Source: Steroidobacter gossypii
Lineage (GTDB): Bacteria; Pseudomonadota; Gammaproteobacteria; Steroidobacterales; Steroidobacteraceae
Direction of reading: 5' to 3'
DNA: 64,000 nt
NCBI RefSeq assembly: GCF_016801985.1
Contig: NZ_JAEVLS010000002.1
Coordinates: forward strand, 434,001 to 498,000
Positions 52,675 through 60,205 of this stretch are shown here, piece after piece (within the stretch, counting starts at the first letter, position 1; each line of letters starts with the position of its first letter). Below the pieces are notes generated by a model, which saw only the letters and a program-made list of their open reading frames with translations, was not told the origin of the DNA and did no database searches. The translations under genes were made by a program, and so were the position numbers.

Positions 52675-52903
52675 CGCTGCCTATCACGTCGCGCGCTGCG
52701 TCTCGGTCATTCGAGAATTGTCTTAGCCTGGTACGCGCCTTGCGCGGCGGAGGCAATCGTCAGTGCGTCGGTTCACGAACGCAGGCGACAGCCCGAAGCC
52801 AGCGTATGTCACACACCAGGCGGTGGTCGGGCCGAAGCAGGCCGGCAACCAGCCAATGCTATACTTCCCGCAGCCAATGCCAGCATCATCGACGCCGGCC
52901 CGC

Positions 52904-53242
52904 ATGAACATACTGGAGAACTTCCGGGTCAACTCGCCAATCCTGCGTGCTATGCAGGCGTTGTTGTGCGCGCTTTTCCTGCTGAACCTGTCGGCTCACT
53001 TTGCCCATCAGCACGAGTCCAAGCCCAGTGTCAGCAGCGAACGTCTGATCTGTCCTTACTGCTGCACATTTTCAGCAGCCACTACGTTCGATGAGCCTGT
53101 GTCGATGCCGCGCAGGGCGACTGCGTTCTGCACGCGCCTCATGCCTGTCGAGGAACGCAGCTTCGCGCCGCCTGCGACGGTTTTTCCCTGGGCTCGCGGT
53201 CCACCCCTTATTGCTCCAGCATCATCCATGTCATTCTCATGA
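52904..53242 (+). CDS. DUF2946-like small His/Cys membrane protein, copy 3
   Basis: A 112-residue protein from ATG 52904. An N-terminal helix (ILRAMQALLCALFLLNLSAH) leads to HFAHQHES, then RLICPYCCTFS (CxxCC) and a C-terminal WARGPPLIAP. It overlaps the zur start by four bases (ATGA at 53239), so it is co-translated with the zinc regulator. The motif order matches copies 1 and 2. A half-site resembling the local Zur boxes, AATGCTATAC at 52855-52864, precedes it and overlaps a possible -10 (TATACT), but the second half is missing. Confidence 0.72.
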   Translation: MNILENFRVNSPILRAMQALLCALFLLNLSAHFAHQHESKPSVSSERLICPYCCTFSAATTFDEPVSMPRRATAFCTRLMPVEERSFAPPATVFPWARGPPLIAPASSMSFS

Positions 53243-53748
53243 AAGCTTCCAGCGTCAAATTTGCCGAATCCCGCGGCAAGCACGATCACCAGCGGTGTAT
53301 GAACCGAGCCATGCGTAACGCGGAGCGCATCTGCGAGGAGCAGCAGTTGCAGCTCACGCCGATTCGGCGCCGGGTACTCGAGCTCATTCTCGAGCGGCAC
53401 GCACCCATCGGGGCCTACGACATCCTCGCCAGTCTGAAGAAGGGTGAAGGGGCGCTCGCGCCCGTAACCGTGTATCGCGCCCTGGAATTCCTGCTGGAGG
53501 CGGGGCTCATTCACCGCATCGACGCCCTGAACGCGTATCTGGCCTGCGAATCCCCGCATGATTCCCATGTCGGGCAGTTCTTGATCTGCCGCGACTGCCA
53601 GCGAGTCATGGAGCTCGATGACGACGTGATCTCCGAGATCGTCGCCAAGCGCGCCCGGGCCGCCGGCTTCACGGTCCAGATGGACGACATCGAGATCAAG
53701 GGCATCTGCGACGCCTGCCATACTCGCGCCAAGAACAAGAGAGTCTGA
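53239..53748 (+). CDS. zur: Zinc uptake regulator Zur (Fur family)
   Basis: A 169-residue Fur-family repressor. The winged-helix region reads NAERICEEQQLQLTPIRRRV, then GAYDILASLKKGEGALAPVT, VYRALEFLLEAGLIHRID and NAYLACESPHDSH. The structural zinc site has two CxxC pairs, CRDCQRV and CDACHTR. The order and spacing resemble E. coli Zur (LTPQR, AYDLLD, TVYRALDFLLEQGFVHK, CDRC, CAAC) more than Fur or PerR. With zinc bound it represses zinc-uptake genes. Two near-consensus Zur boxes lie 251 and 385 bases beyond its stop. It is coupled to DUF2946-like copy 3. Confidence 0.93.
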   Translation: MKASSVKFAESRGKHDHQRCMNRAMRNAERICEEQQLQLTPIRRRVLELILERHAPIGAYDILASLKKGEGALAPVTVYRALEFLLEAGLIHRIDALNAYLACESPHDSHVGQFLICRDCQRVMELDDDVISEIVAKRARAAGFTVQMDDIEIKGICDACHTRAKNKRV

Positions 53749-53998
53749 GGGGCCCCCAGCCCGGCAGCATCCATCGCAAGGCGCCGAGTCGCCGGCGATT
53801 CATCGACAGATAACGAATGCGAGCGGAGATCGACCATATGACGATCGCCGGCGCCGCCGCGCGCGACCGATAAACGGAGCGCTGCAATGCTGTGCATGCT
53901 GCTGGCCATCGTGCCCGCCGCTGTCGTGGCGGTGGGGCGTCCTCGGCACGGCAACGGACTAAATGACAGATCCCCAGTGACGCCCTCCCGCTCGCTGC

Positions 53999-54016
53999 TG
54001 TTATGTTGTAACATTC
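53999..54016. promoter_or_regulatory. Zur box 1
   Basis: TGTTATGTTGTAACATTC closely matches the gammaproteobacterial Zur consensus (core TGTTATAnTATAACA with a trailing TTC). The core GTTA-N5-TAAC is a dyad. It lies 251 bases after the zur stop and 227 bases before the TonB receptor start. Confidence 0.72.
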
Positions 54017-54132
54017 AAGTACATCGAACAAGATTGCAGTTCCGGCCAGCGTAGCACGACCTGAGCGCTCGACCTTGTCGGCTTCAGGGGATGACCTGGG
54101 TGCGAAGACCGGTCTCGATAGCTGCACACGAT

Positions 54133-54151
54133 TGTTATGATGTAACATTTC
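54133..54151. promoter_or_regulatory. Zur box 2
   Basis: TGTTATGATGTAACATTTC differs from the E. coli-type Zur consensus at only two specified positions. It shares GTTATG-N-TGTAACATT with box 1, 134 bases upstream. A possible -10 (TATGAT, 54136-54141) falls inside it, so bound Zur would block polymerase. It is 91 bases before the TonB receptor start. Confidence 0.78.
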
Positions 54152-54242
54152 CAAGGATGCGAGTCATCTCATGCCGCCAGGATCGCGCCAGGCCAGATAA
54201 CGCCGTCAATTCGCATTGGACTGCTTTCGGTAGTTAACCTGA

Positions 54243-56666
54243 ATGAAACAACCATACATGGGGTTGGTCGCGCGGCCGGCGTTGGATAAGAAGTGCCGGG
54301 CGAGGCTGAACACGTTACTGACTGCTGGCGCCTTGGTCGTACTGTCTGCAGGCGCGTCCGCCGTAGCACAAGAGGGCAGCGCGGCCTCCATGCGCCCCAA
54401 CAAGGGGCAATCGCTCGTGCCGGAGGACGTTTCCGAGGAAATCGTGGTCACCGGAAGTCACATTCGGGGTGCCGCCGCCGAAGGGCCCTCGCCGATGATC
54501 ATTTTCCGCAAGCAGGACATCGAGGCCACCGGCGTCGCCACGATGCAGCAGTTCTTCGAGAAGCTGCCGCAGAACTTCGGTGGCGGCGCCAACGGCGCCA
54601 ACGTCGCCAATCTGGGCGTGGATCGCGACACCGGGAATAATTTCGGTCAGGGATCGACGATCAATCTGCGCGGTCTCGGCACTGGCACGACATTGACCCT
54701 GGTCAACGGGCACCGGGTGAGCTCATCCAACCGATACCAGTATGTCGACGTATCGCTGATTCCCATGAGCGCCGTCGAGCGCGTGGAGATCCTGACGGAC
54801 GGCGCCTCCGCCATCTACGGGGCCGATGCCGTCGGTGGCGTCGTGAATATCGTCCTGAGAAAGGAATTCACTGGCTACGAAACGGGCTTGCGGTATGGAA
54901 CGGTCACCGCGGGAGATCTCGAGGAGTATCAAGCAACTCAAGCGGCCGGCTGGTCGTGGGACGGCGGTCACGCGCTGGCCAGCTACGAGTTCCTGTCGCA
55001 GGACAATCTTTCTGCTGCCGACCGGGATTTCGCGAGGAATGTGACTTCCCGTCCGTTCGATCTCTACCCGGGCTCCAAGCGGCACAGCGTCTATCTCGAT
55101 GGTGCCCAGCGCATCAACGAGGCATTGGCCGTCAACCTGTCGGGCTTCTTTGCCGAACGCGACATGGATACCACGATCTCGAGCCCGACCGATGCAACCC
55201 ACCTGGTACCCGAGACCCGGCAGTACGATCTTTTCGCCGGCCTGACGCTGGACCTGCCTCGCCAATGGCAGGCTCGGTTGACTGCAGGCTATGGCCAGAG
55301 CGACGTGAGATACGAGCGGACCGAAACCACCGCCACTTCGGTAACGACGGCTCCTCCAACGGATATGAACTCGGACATCCGCTACCTCGACTTGATTGCG
55401 GATGGTGAAGTGCTCTCGCTGCCAGCGGGCGGCCTGCGGGCCGCCGTCGGCGCCAGCTATCGGCGCGAAGGCTACGACTTCTTCGATCACCGGAGCCTCG
55501 AACAGCCGTTCGATTCAACTCGGGACATCACTTCCGCATTCGGCGAGTTGAACATTCCGCTGCTGAAAGGCCTGCGGGGCGCGCGCAACCTGTCCCTCAC
55601 CGCTGCCGCACGCTACGACGACTACAGCGACTTCGGCTCCACCACCAATCCTAAGATCGGCGTGCTCTGGGAAGCAGCTTCAGGACTGTTATTTCGTGCG
55701 AGCTACGGACGATCGTTCCGAGCTCCGGCGTTCGAAGACATGCAGGCCAACCGCACCAGCGTCGTTGTTTTCAACCTGCCCGATCCAGGTTCGCCCACCG
55801 GCCGCACGCTGACCATGCAGGCCGCGGGCGGCAACCCGGAACTCGGCCCCGAGCGCGCCAAGACCTGGTCCACCGGGTTTACGATCAAGCCGGACTGGGC
55901 GCCCAATCTCGTGGTTCAGGCCAACTACTATGACATCGACTACTCCGATCGCATCGATCGGGGGTTCGCCGGCAACATCACGACGCTTCTTTTGCAGTCG
56001 ACCGCGCCGTATGCGCCGATACTGACCTTCAATCCCGGATCGGCCCAGATCGAGGAGTTTCGTCAGCTCGGGCTGGCGGGTGCTTCGTTTCTGGTGGTGC
56101 GAGCCGGGCCGTTTGCAGTCCCTGCCGACATGAGCGAACAAGATGTGCAGCTCATTCTCGATAACCGCGTGCGGAATATCGCAGAGACCTCGCAGCGGGG
56201 ACTCGACTTGGATGCGTCGTATGCCGTCGAGGTCGGACAGAGCCGGATTGGGTTCAGCATCGCAGGGCAGTACGTCATCGACGCCACGCGCAGAGTGACC
56301 AGCGTGGCCCCCGAAGCCGATGCGCTGAACCTTGTGTATCTGCCCGTGGATCTCAAAGTTCGCGGTGGTGCGACTTTCACACGCCACGATGTGAGGGGAG
56401 CGGTGTTTGTGAACTACGTCGACAGCTATCGCGATCCGTCCAGTCTGCTGGACCCGAAAGTGGATTCCTGGCTGACCGTGGATATGAACGTGACGTATGA
56501 CTTCGCGTCGCCGTTGGGAAGAAAGACCAGTCTCGGGCTGAGCGTCAACAACCTTCTGGATCGAGATCCACCGTTCGTCGTGAATCTTCGCGGCACCGGC
56601 TTCGATCCTATCAATGCCACTCCCATCGGTCGCTTCATCGCGTTGGCCGTTACGCATCAATGGTAA
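54243..56666 (+). CDS. TonB-dependent receptor under predicted Zur control (module 2)
   Basis: An 807-residue receptor. A long N-terminus with signal helix (LNTLLTAGALVVLSAGASAV) is followed by a TonB box (EEIVVTGSHIRG). The plug has MIIFRKQDIEATGVATMQQF, STINLRGLGTGTTLTLVNGH and SAVERVEILTDGASAIYGAD-AVGGVVNIVLRKEF. The barrel ends RFIALAVTHQW. This is the DUF-plug/oar-like group often used for peptides, glycans or metallophores. Two Zur boxes precede it; the two permease genes and the ATPase gene follow with little or no gap. The lasso cluster is convergent with the module, so the lasso peptide or its zinc complex is a candidate ligand (inference). Confidence 0.9.
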   Translation: MKQPYMGLVARPALDKKCRARLNTLLTAGALVVLSAGASAVAQEGSAASMRPNKGQSLVPEDVSEEIVVTGSHIRGAAAEGPSPMIIFRKQDIEATGVATMQQFFEKLPQNFGGGANGANVANLGVDRDTGNNFGQGSTINLRGLGTGTTLTLVNGHRVSSSNRYQYVDVSLIPMSAVERVEILTDGASAIYGADAVGGVVNIVLRKEFTGYETGLRYGTVTAGDLEEYQATQAAGWSWDGGHALASYEFLSQDNLSAADRDFARNVTSRPFDLYPGSKRHSVYLDGAQRINEALAVNLSGFFAERDMDTTISSPTDATHLVPETRQYDLFAGLTLDLPRQWQARLTAGYGQSDVRYERTETTATSVTTAPPTDMNSDIRYLDLIADGEVLSLPAGGLRAAVGASYRREGYDFFDHRSLEQPFDSTRDITSAFGELNIPLLKGLRGARNLSLTAAARYDDYSDFGSTTNPKIGVLWEAASGLLFRASYGRSFRAPAFEDMQANRTSVVVFNLPDPGSPTGRTLTMQAAGGNPELGPERAKTWSTGFTIKPDWAPNLVVQANYYDIDYSDRIDRGFAGNITTLLLQSTAPYAPILTFNPGSAQIEEFRQLGLAGASFLVVRAGPFAVPADMSEQDVQLILDNRVRNIAETSQRGLDLDASYAVEVGQSRIGFSIAGQYVIDATRRVTSVAPEADALNLVYLPVDLKVRGGATFTRHDVRGAVFVNYVDSYRDPSSLLDPKVDSWLTVDMNVTYDFASPLGRKTSLGLSVNNLLDRDPPFVVNLRGTGFDPINATPIGRFIALAVTHQW

Positions 56667-56698
56667 GCAGAGCAGGGGATGAAGAGCGCAGCGGTCTG

Positions 56699-58132
56699 AT
56701 GTCGGCGCTGTCTCAGACCTTCGCCGTTGCCGTGACGCAGATCAGGCTGATGTGGCGCGAGCGGCGGTTGCTTTGGCTCGCCCTCACGGTCCTGCTGCTT
56801 GCGGGCGCATCGGTCGCGACGAGCGCGGCTCGCCTGTCCGCACAGGCGCAAGAGCGGCGCGCTGTGGCAGAAGAGGAGGCGCGGCTTTGGGACAGCCAGG
56901 GCGTGATTGATCCTCACGACGCCGCCCATGTGGGCCGCGCGGTGCCCGCGCCGGTGCGGCCGCTGGCAGCCTTCGATCCGGGACTGTCCGACTTCGTGGG
57001 CTCCTCGGTGTTTATCGAGGGCCATTCGCAAAACATCGCCCGGCACAGGCCGATCGAGGCGGGCGCCGCCCTCAGCCGTTTCGGCGGATTCTCGGCAGCC
57101 TGGACGCTGCAAGTCGTCGCGCCCTTGCTGATCATTCTCGCCGGCTTCGCCACCATGTCCGGTGACGTTGCCCGCGAAAGGCTTCGCCAGGAACTCGGCG
57201 CCGGGGCTTCGGCCGCGGCGCTGGTCGGAGGGCGGTTGATCGCTCTGGCGACAGCGGCAGGATTGCTTGCGCTCGCCATGATCGGCGTGAGCCTTCCAGC
57301 GATTCTTCTGCAGGGCGTGGGCCAGACCGAAATGCTAGGGCTCGCGGCCATCGGCGGCGCCTATGCGCTTTACCTCCTGGCATTCTGCGCACTCACCGTT
57401 GCCGCCTCGGGACTGTTCGCTTCGGCGCGGACGGCACTGGTCGTCCTACTCGGTTTCTGGGCGGTGGCAACCTTGCTTGCTCCGCGTGTCGCGCCCGCTG
57501 TAGCCGAGAGCTTGGAGCCGACGCCTTCCGCCCCGGCGTTCAAAGCGGCCGTCACGGAGGAAGCGGAGAATGGCGTCAGCGGTCATGACCCCGCCGACAA
57601 GCGGCTGGACGCCCTCAGGGCCGAGCTCTTGGCGCGCTATAAGGTCAGCGACGTTGCGGACCTGCCGATCAACTTCCGCGGCGTCTCTCTGGAGTTTGGC
57701 GAGAAGAACTCCACGGACACCTACAATCGGCATTTCGAGCGTCTGTACGCCGTGTATCGTCGGCAGGACGCCACGCAACGCGCATTCGCAATCATCTCAC
57801 CGACCGTCGCCTTGCAACCCTGGTCGCGCGCCTTCGCCGCCACCGACTTCGGCGCCCACTTGAACTATCTTCGCGGCGTTGAGGATTACCGCTACCGATT
57901 GATACAGAGGCTGAACCGCGAGGTGAAGGAGCACAAGCCGCCACCCGGTGAGAGATATCACCTCGCCGATATTGCGACCATCACGCGTGAAGTCGTCTAT
58001 GCGCCGCGCGTGGAGAGTCTGGCTGAAGTCGCGACAGCGCAAGTACAGAACCTCGCGATCCTGCTGGCCTGGGCCGTGGTCGCCCTCGGTTTGGCGACAC
58101 TCTCGGCCCTGCGTCTCGGGCGCCTGTCATGA
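56699..58132 (+). CDS. ABC-2 permease with DUF3526 domain (module 2, first permease)
   Basis: A 477-residue permease equivalent to the gene at 44860. TM1 (LWLALTVLLLAGASVATSA) is followed by a loop with SDFVGSSVFIEGHSQNIARH and then a helix cluster (LQVVAPLLIILAGFATMSGD, LIALATAAGLLALAMIGVSL, ALYLLAFCALTVAASGLFA). The second external domain has DATQRAFAIISPTVALQPWS and AFAATDFGAHLNYLRGVEDY. ATG 56699 gives the same N-terminal length as the paralogue. An ATG at 56660, overlapping the receptor stop, is the alternative and would add 13 residues. It overlaps the next permease gene (ATGA at 58129). Confidence 0.88.
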   Translation: MSALSQTFAVAVTQIRLMWRERRLLWLALTVLLLAGASVATSAARLSAQAQERRAVAEEEARLWDSQGVIDPHDAAHVGRAVPAPVRPLAAFDPGLSDFVGSSVFIEGHSQNIARHRPIEAGAALSRFGGFSAAWTLQVVAPLLIILAGFATMSGDVARERLRQELGAGASAAALVGGRLIALATAAGLLALAMIGVSLPAILLQGVGQTEMLGLAAIGGAYALYLLAFCALTVAASGLFASARTALVVLLGFWAVATLLAPRVAPAVAESLEPTPSAPAFKAAVTEEAENGVSGHDPADKRLDALRAELLARYKVSDVADLPINFRGVSLEFGEKNSTDTYNRHFERLYAVYRRQDATQRAFAIISPTVALQPWSRAFAATDFGAHLNYLRGVEDYRYRLIQRLNREVKEHKPPPGERYHLADIATITREVVYAPRVESLAEVATAQVQNLAILLAWAVVALGLATLSALRLGRLS

Positions 58133-59484
58133 GCACTTTCGCTGTTGGCGCGTACGAAGTCCGTCGTCTCTTGCGCGACCGCGCCGTGCCGGCGCTCTTG
58201 CTGCTGCTCTTGATGCTCAGTGGCTATGCAGCCTGGAATGGCGCGGATTGGGTCCGCCAGCGGAACGCGGCGATCGATCTGGTGAAGGCTGAGGAGCAGA
58301 AGGGCGTGGAGTTCGTGCGCCGGATCGCCGAGAAGGCGCCGGTCGCCACGTCGCGATGGAGCCCCGTGCTGCCAACAGGCCCGATGGCGCCGCTATCGAT
58401 CGGCCAGGCCGAAGCCTATCCTTTCGCCGCCGACATCATGGTGACGGCCGGCTCGCAGATCTTCGGCCGACTGTCGGCAGACATCGGCAACCCAACGGTG
58501 CGCGCCGCCGGCCGCTTCGATCTTGCCTTCGTCATCGTCTTCTTGCTGCCGCTTGTCGTGCTCGCCGCGACTTATGACTTGTGGTCGCGCGAGCGCGAGC
58601 GCGGCATCGACGCCATGGTGCTTTCGCAGCCTGTCGCGGTCGGGTCGTTGATCGCCGTCAAGGCGCTGGCGCGTGGTTTGATGGTGCTGCTCCCGTCGGC
58701 AGCAATCATCCTCGTTGCTGCCGCCTGGGCCGGAGCGCGAGAGCTGGCTGGCCTGTTAGCTTTGGCGCTGGCGGTTTTGGCTTACGGCTGCTTCTGGCTG
58801 GCGGTGGTGGTGATCATCAGCCTGTTCGCGCGTCGATCAACCGAGGCAGCGATCGCCGCCGGCGCCATCTGGCTGGCGGTCGTGGTCATGGCGCCAGCGC
58901 TGACGCTTGCAGTCGTCGATCTGGTCGCTCCGCCGCCCTCGGAGATGCGGTTCGCCACTGCGCTCAAGGCTCGAACGACCGAGATTCAGGAACGCCAGCG
59001 CCTGTTTCGAGCAGCCCATCCAACACCGGTCCGCTCGCCCGCGCCGAGGATTCCCGATGGGATGCGAGATCTTTACGCGGACCGAGTCGCCGCGGATCGC
59101 GAACTCGCCCCGATGGTCGAGGCGCATCAACAAGCGAAGGATGCGCGTCGTCACCTGCTCGATAGAGTGCGATTTTTTCTGCCGTCGGTCGCTGTGCAAG
59201 ACGCTCTCGACCGCATTGCCGGATCGGACGCCGATCGCGCGCTCGCGTTCCAGCAACAGGCGCTCGAGTTCAAAGCGGAAAGTCAGCGGTGGACCCAGGA
59301 TCGCTTGGATCGCGACGCCCCACTGACTCCCGCGGAGCTCGACGAGGCGCCACGCTTCCGGTTTCGCGAACCGGGCGGCGCCTTTCAAGCGGGCGTGCTG
59401 GCGGATTTCGCAGCGCTCGCCATCGTTACTGTGCTCATCCTGATCGTCGCCGGAGCGTTGCGCGCCCGGGCGGCAACGCCATAA
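58129..59484 (+). CDS. ABC-2 permease with DUF3526 domain (module 2, second permease)
   Basis: A 451-residue permease equivalent to the gene at 43370. TM1 (VPALLLLLLMLSGYAAWNGA) precedes an external domain, then helices start at FDLAFVIVFLLPLVVLAATY with the cytoplasmic SRERERGIDAMVLSQPVAVG. The DUF3526-type second external domain has FFLPSVAVQDALDRIAGSDA and AFQQQALEFKAESQRW. The last helix is ALAIVTVLILIVAGAL. It is 10 bases before the ATPase gene. Together they form an ABC-2 transporter whose genes follow the Zur-box-preceded receptor. Confidence 0.88.
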   Translation: MSTFAVGAYEVRRLLRDRAVPALLLLLLMLSGYAAWNGADWVRQRNAAIDLVKAEEQKGVEFVRRIAEKAPVATSRWSPVLPTGPMAPLSIGQAEAYPFAADIMVTAGSQIFGRLSADIGNPTVRAAGRFDLAFVIVFLLPLVVLAATYDLWSRERERGIDAMVLSQPVAVGSLIAVKALARGLMVLLPSAAIILVAAAWAGARELAGLLALALAVLAYGCFWLAVVVIISLFARRSTEAAIAAGAIWLAVVVMAPALTLAVVDLVAPPPSEMRFATALKARTTEIQERQRLFRAAHPTPVRSPAPRIPDGMRDLYADRVAADRELAPMVEAHQQAKDARRHLLDRVRFFLPSVAVQDALDRIAGSDADRALAFQQQALEFKAESQRWTQDRLDRDAPLTPAELDEAPRFRFREPGGAFQAGVLADFAALAIVTVLILIVAGALRARAATP

Positions 59485-59494
59485 GGGACCTCGC

Positions 59495-60205
59495 ATGCTG
59501 TCGGCAAAGGGCTTGACCAAGGATCACGGCGTTCATCGGGCACTGCATGACGTGAGCTTCACGATAGCGGCGGGAGAAATCTATTGCCTGCTCGGGGCGA
59601 ACGGCGCCGGCAAGTCGACGACCATCAAATTGTTCCTCGGTTTTTTGAAGCCGACCTCGGGCTCCATCGAGGTGGATGGTCTCGACCCTCAGCGAGAGCC
59701 CGAAGCGGTGCGGCGCCGGCTGCTGTACATACCAGAGACGGTCGCCCTTTATGACGAACTGACTGGCTACGAGAACCTCGACTACTTCGCGCGGCTCGCC
59801 GGCGTGAAGGAACGTTCATCCATGCGCCTGCGCGATTCCCTGGCGGCGGCGGGCTTGGCCTCCGATGCGTTCGACCGGCGGGTGGGTCACTACTCAAAGG
59901 GCATGCGACAGAAGGTGGGCATTGCGCTTGCCATCGTCAAGCAAGCCAAGGCCCTGCTGCTCGATGAGCCCACTTCGGGTCTCGACCCCGAGGCTTCGGC
60001 TGAATTTCACGACCTGCTCGTGCGTCTGCGCGATCGTGGAGCGGCGATCCTGATGGCGACTCACGACCTGTTTCGCGCGCGGGAAGTGGCCACCACCATC
60101 GGCCTCATGCAGGCAGGCCGGCTGCGACGGACCCTGGACGCAGCGCAGATCACGGCGAACGATCTGGAGAGCCTGTACCTGGAGGAAATGGGGCGGCAGC
60201 GCTAG
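59495..60205 (+). CDS. ABC transporter ATPase (module 2)
   Basis: A 236-residue ATPase: Walker A LLGANGAGKSTTIKL, signature GHYSKGMRQKVGIALAI, Walker B ALLLDEPTSGLDPEA, H-loop MATHDLFRAREVATTIG. It resembles the ATPase at 46254 throughout, supporting a duplicated module, although gene order differs (ATPase last here, first after the receptor there). Its TAG stop shares three bases of CTAG (60202-60205) with the stop of the convergent lasso cyclase gene. No separate lasso exporter is seen, so this transporter could serve lasso export or uptake (inference). Confidence 0.93.
   Translation: MLSAKGLTKDHGVHRALHDVSFTIAAGEIYCLLGANGAGKSTTIKLFLGFLKPTSGSIEVDGLDPQREPEAVRRRLLYIPETVALYDELTGYENLDYFARLAGVKERSSMRLRDSLAAAGLASDAFDRRVGHYSKGMRQKVGIALAIVKQAKALLLDEPTSGLDPEASAEFHDLLVRLRDRGAAILMATHDLFRAREVATTIGLMQAGRLRRTLDAAQITANDLESLYLEEMGRQR

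Larger units (their letters stand above)
53749..54242. other. Regulatory region between zur and the TonB/ABC module 2
   Basis: The region is 494 bases. It holds two Zur-type boxes (listed separately). A 56-codon open frame from ATG 53887 has a GGAG upstream, but it runs through the first box and has no homology, so it is not called. The start region of the TonB gene lacks a clear ribosome site. Confidence 0.6.

Noticed and set aside
52690-52900. Cobalamin riboswitch before DUF2946 copy 3
   Set aside because: A CAGCCCGAAGCCAG stretch resembles one riboswitch block, but the AAGGGAA and GGTGnAAnTCC blocks are absent.
53887-54057. 56-codon open frame with a GGAG site after zur
   Set aside because: It runs through Zur box 1, has no homology, and its composition does not look like a conserved small protein.
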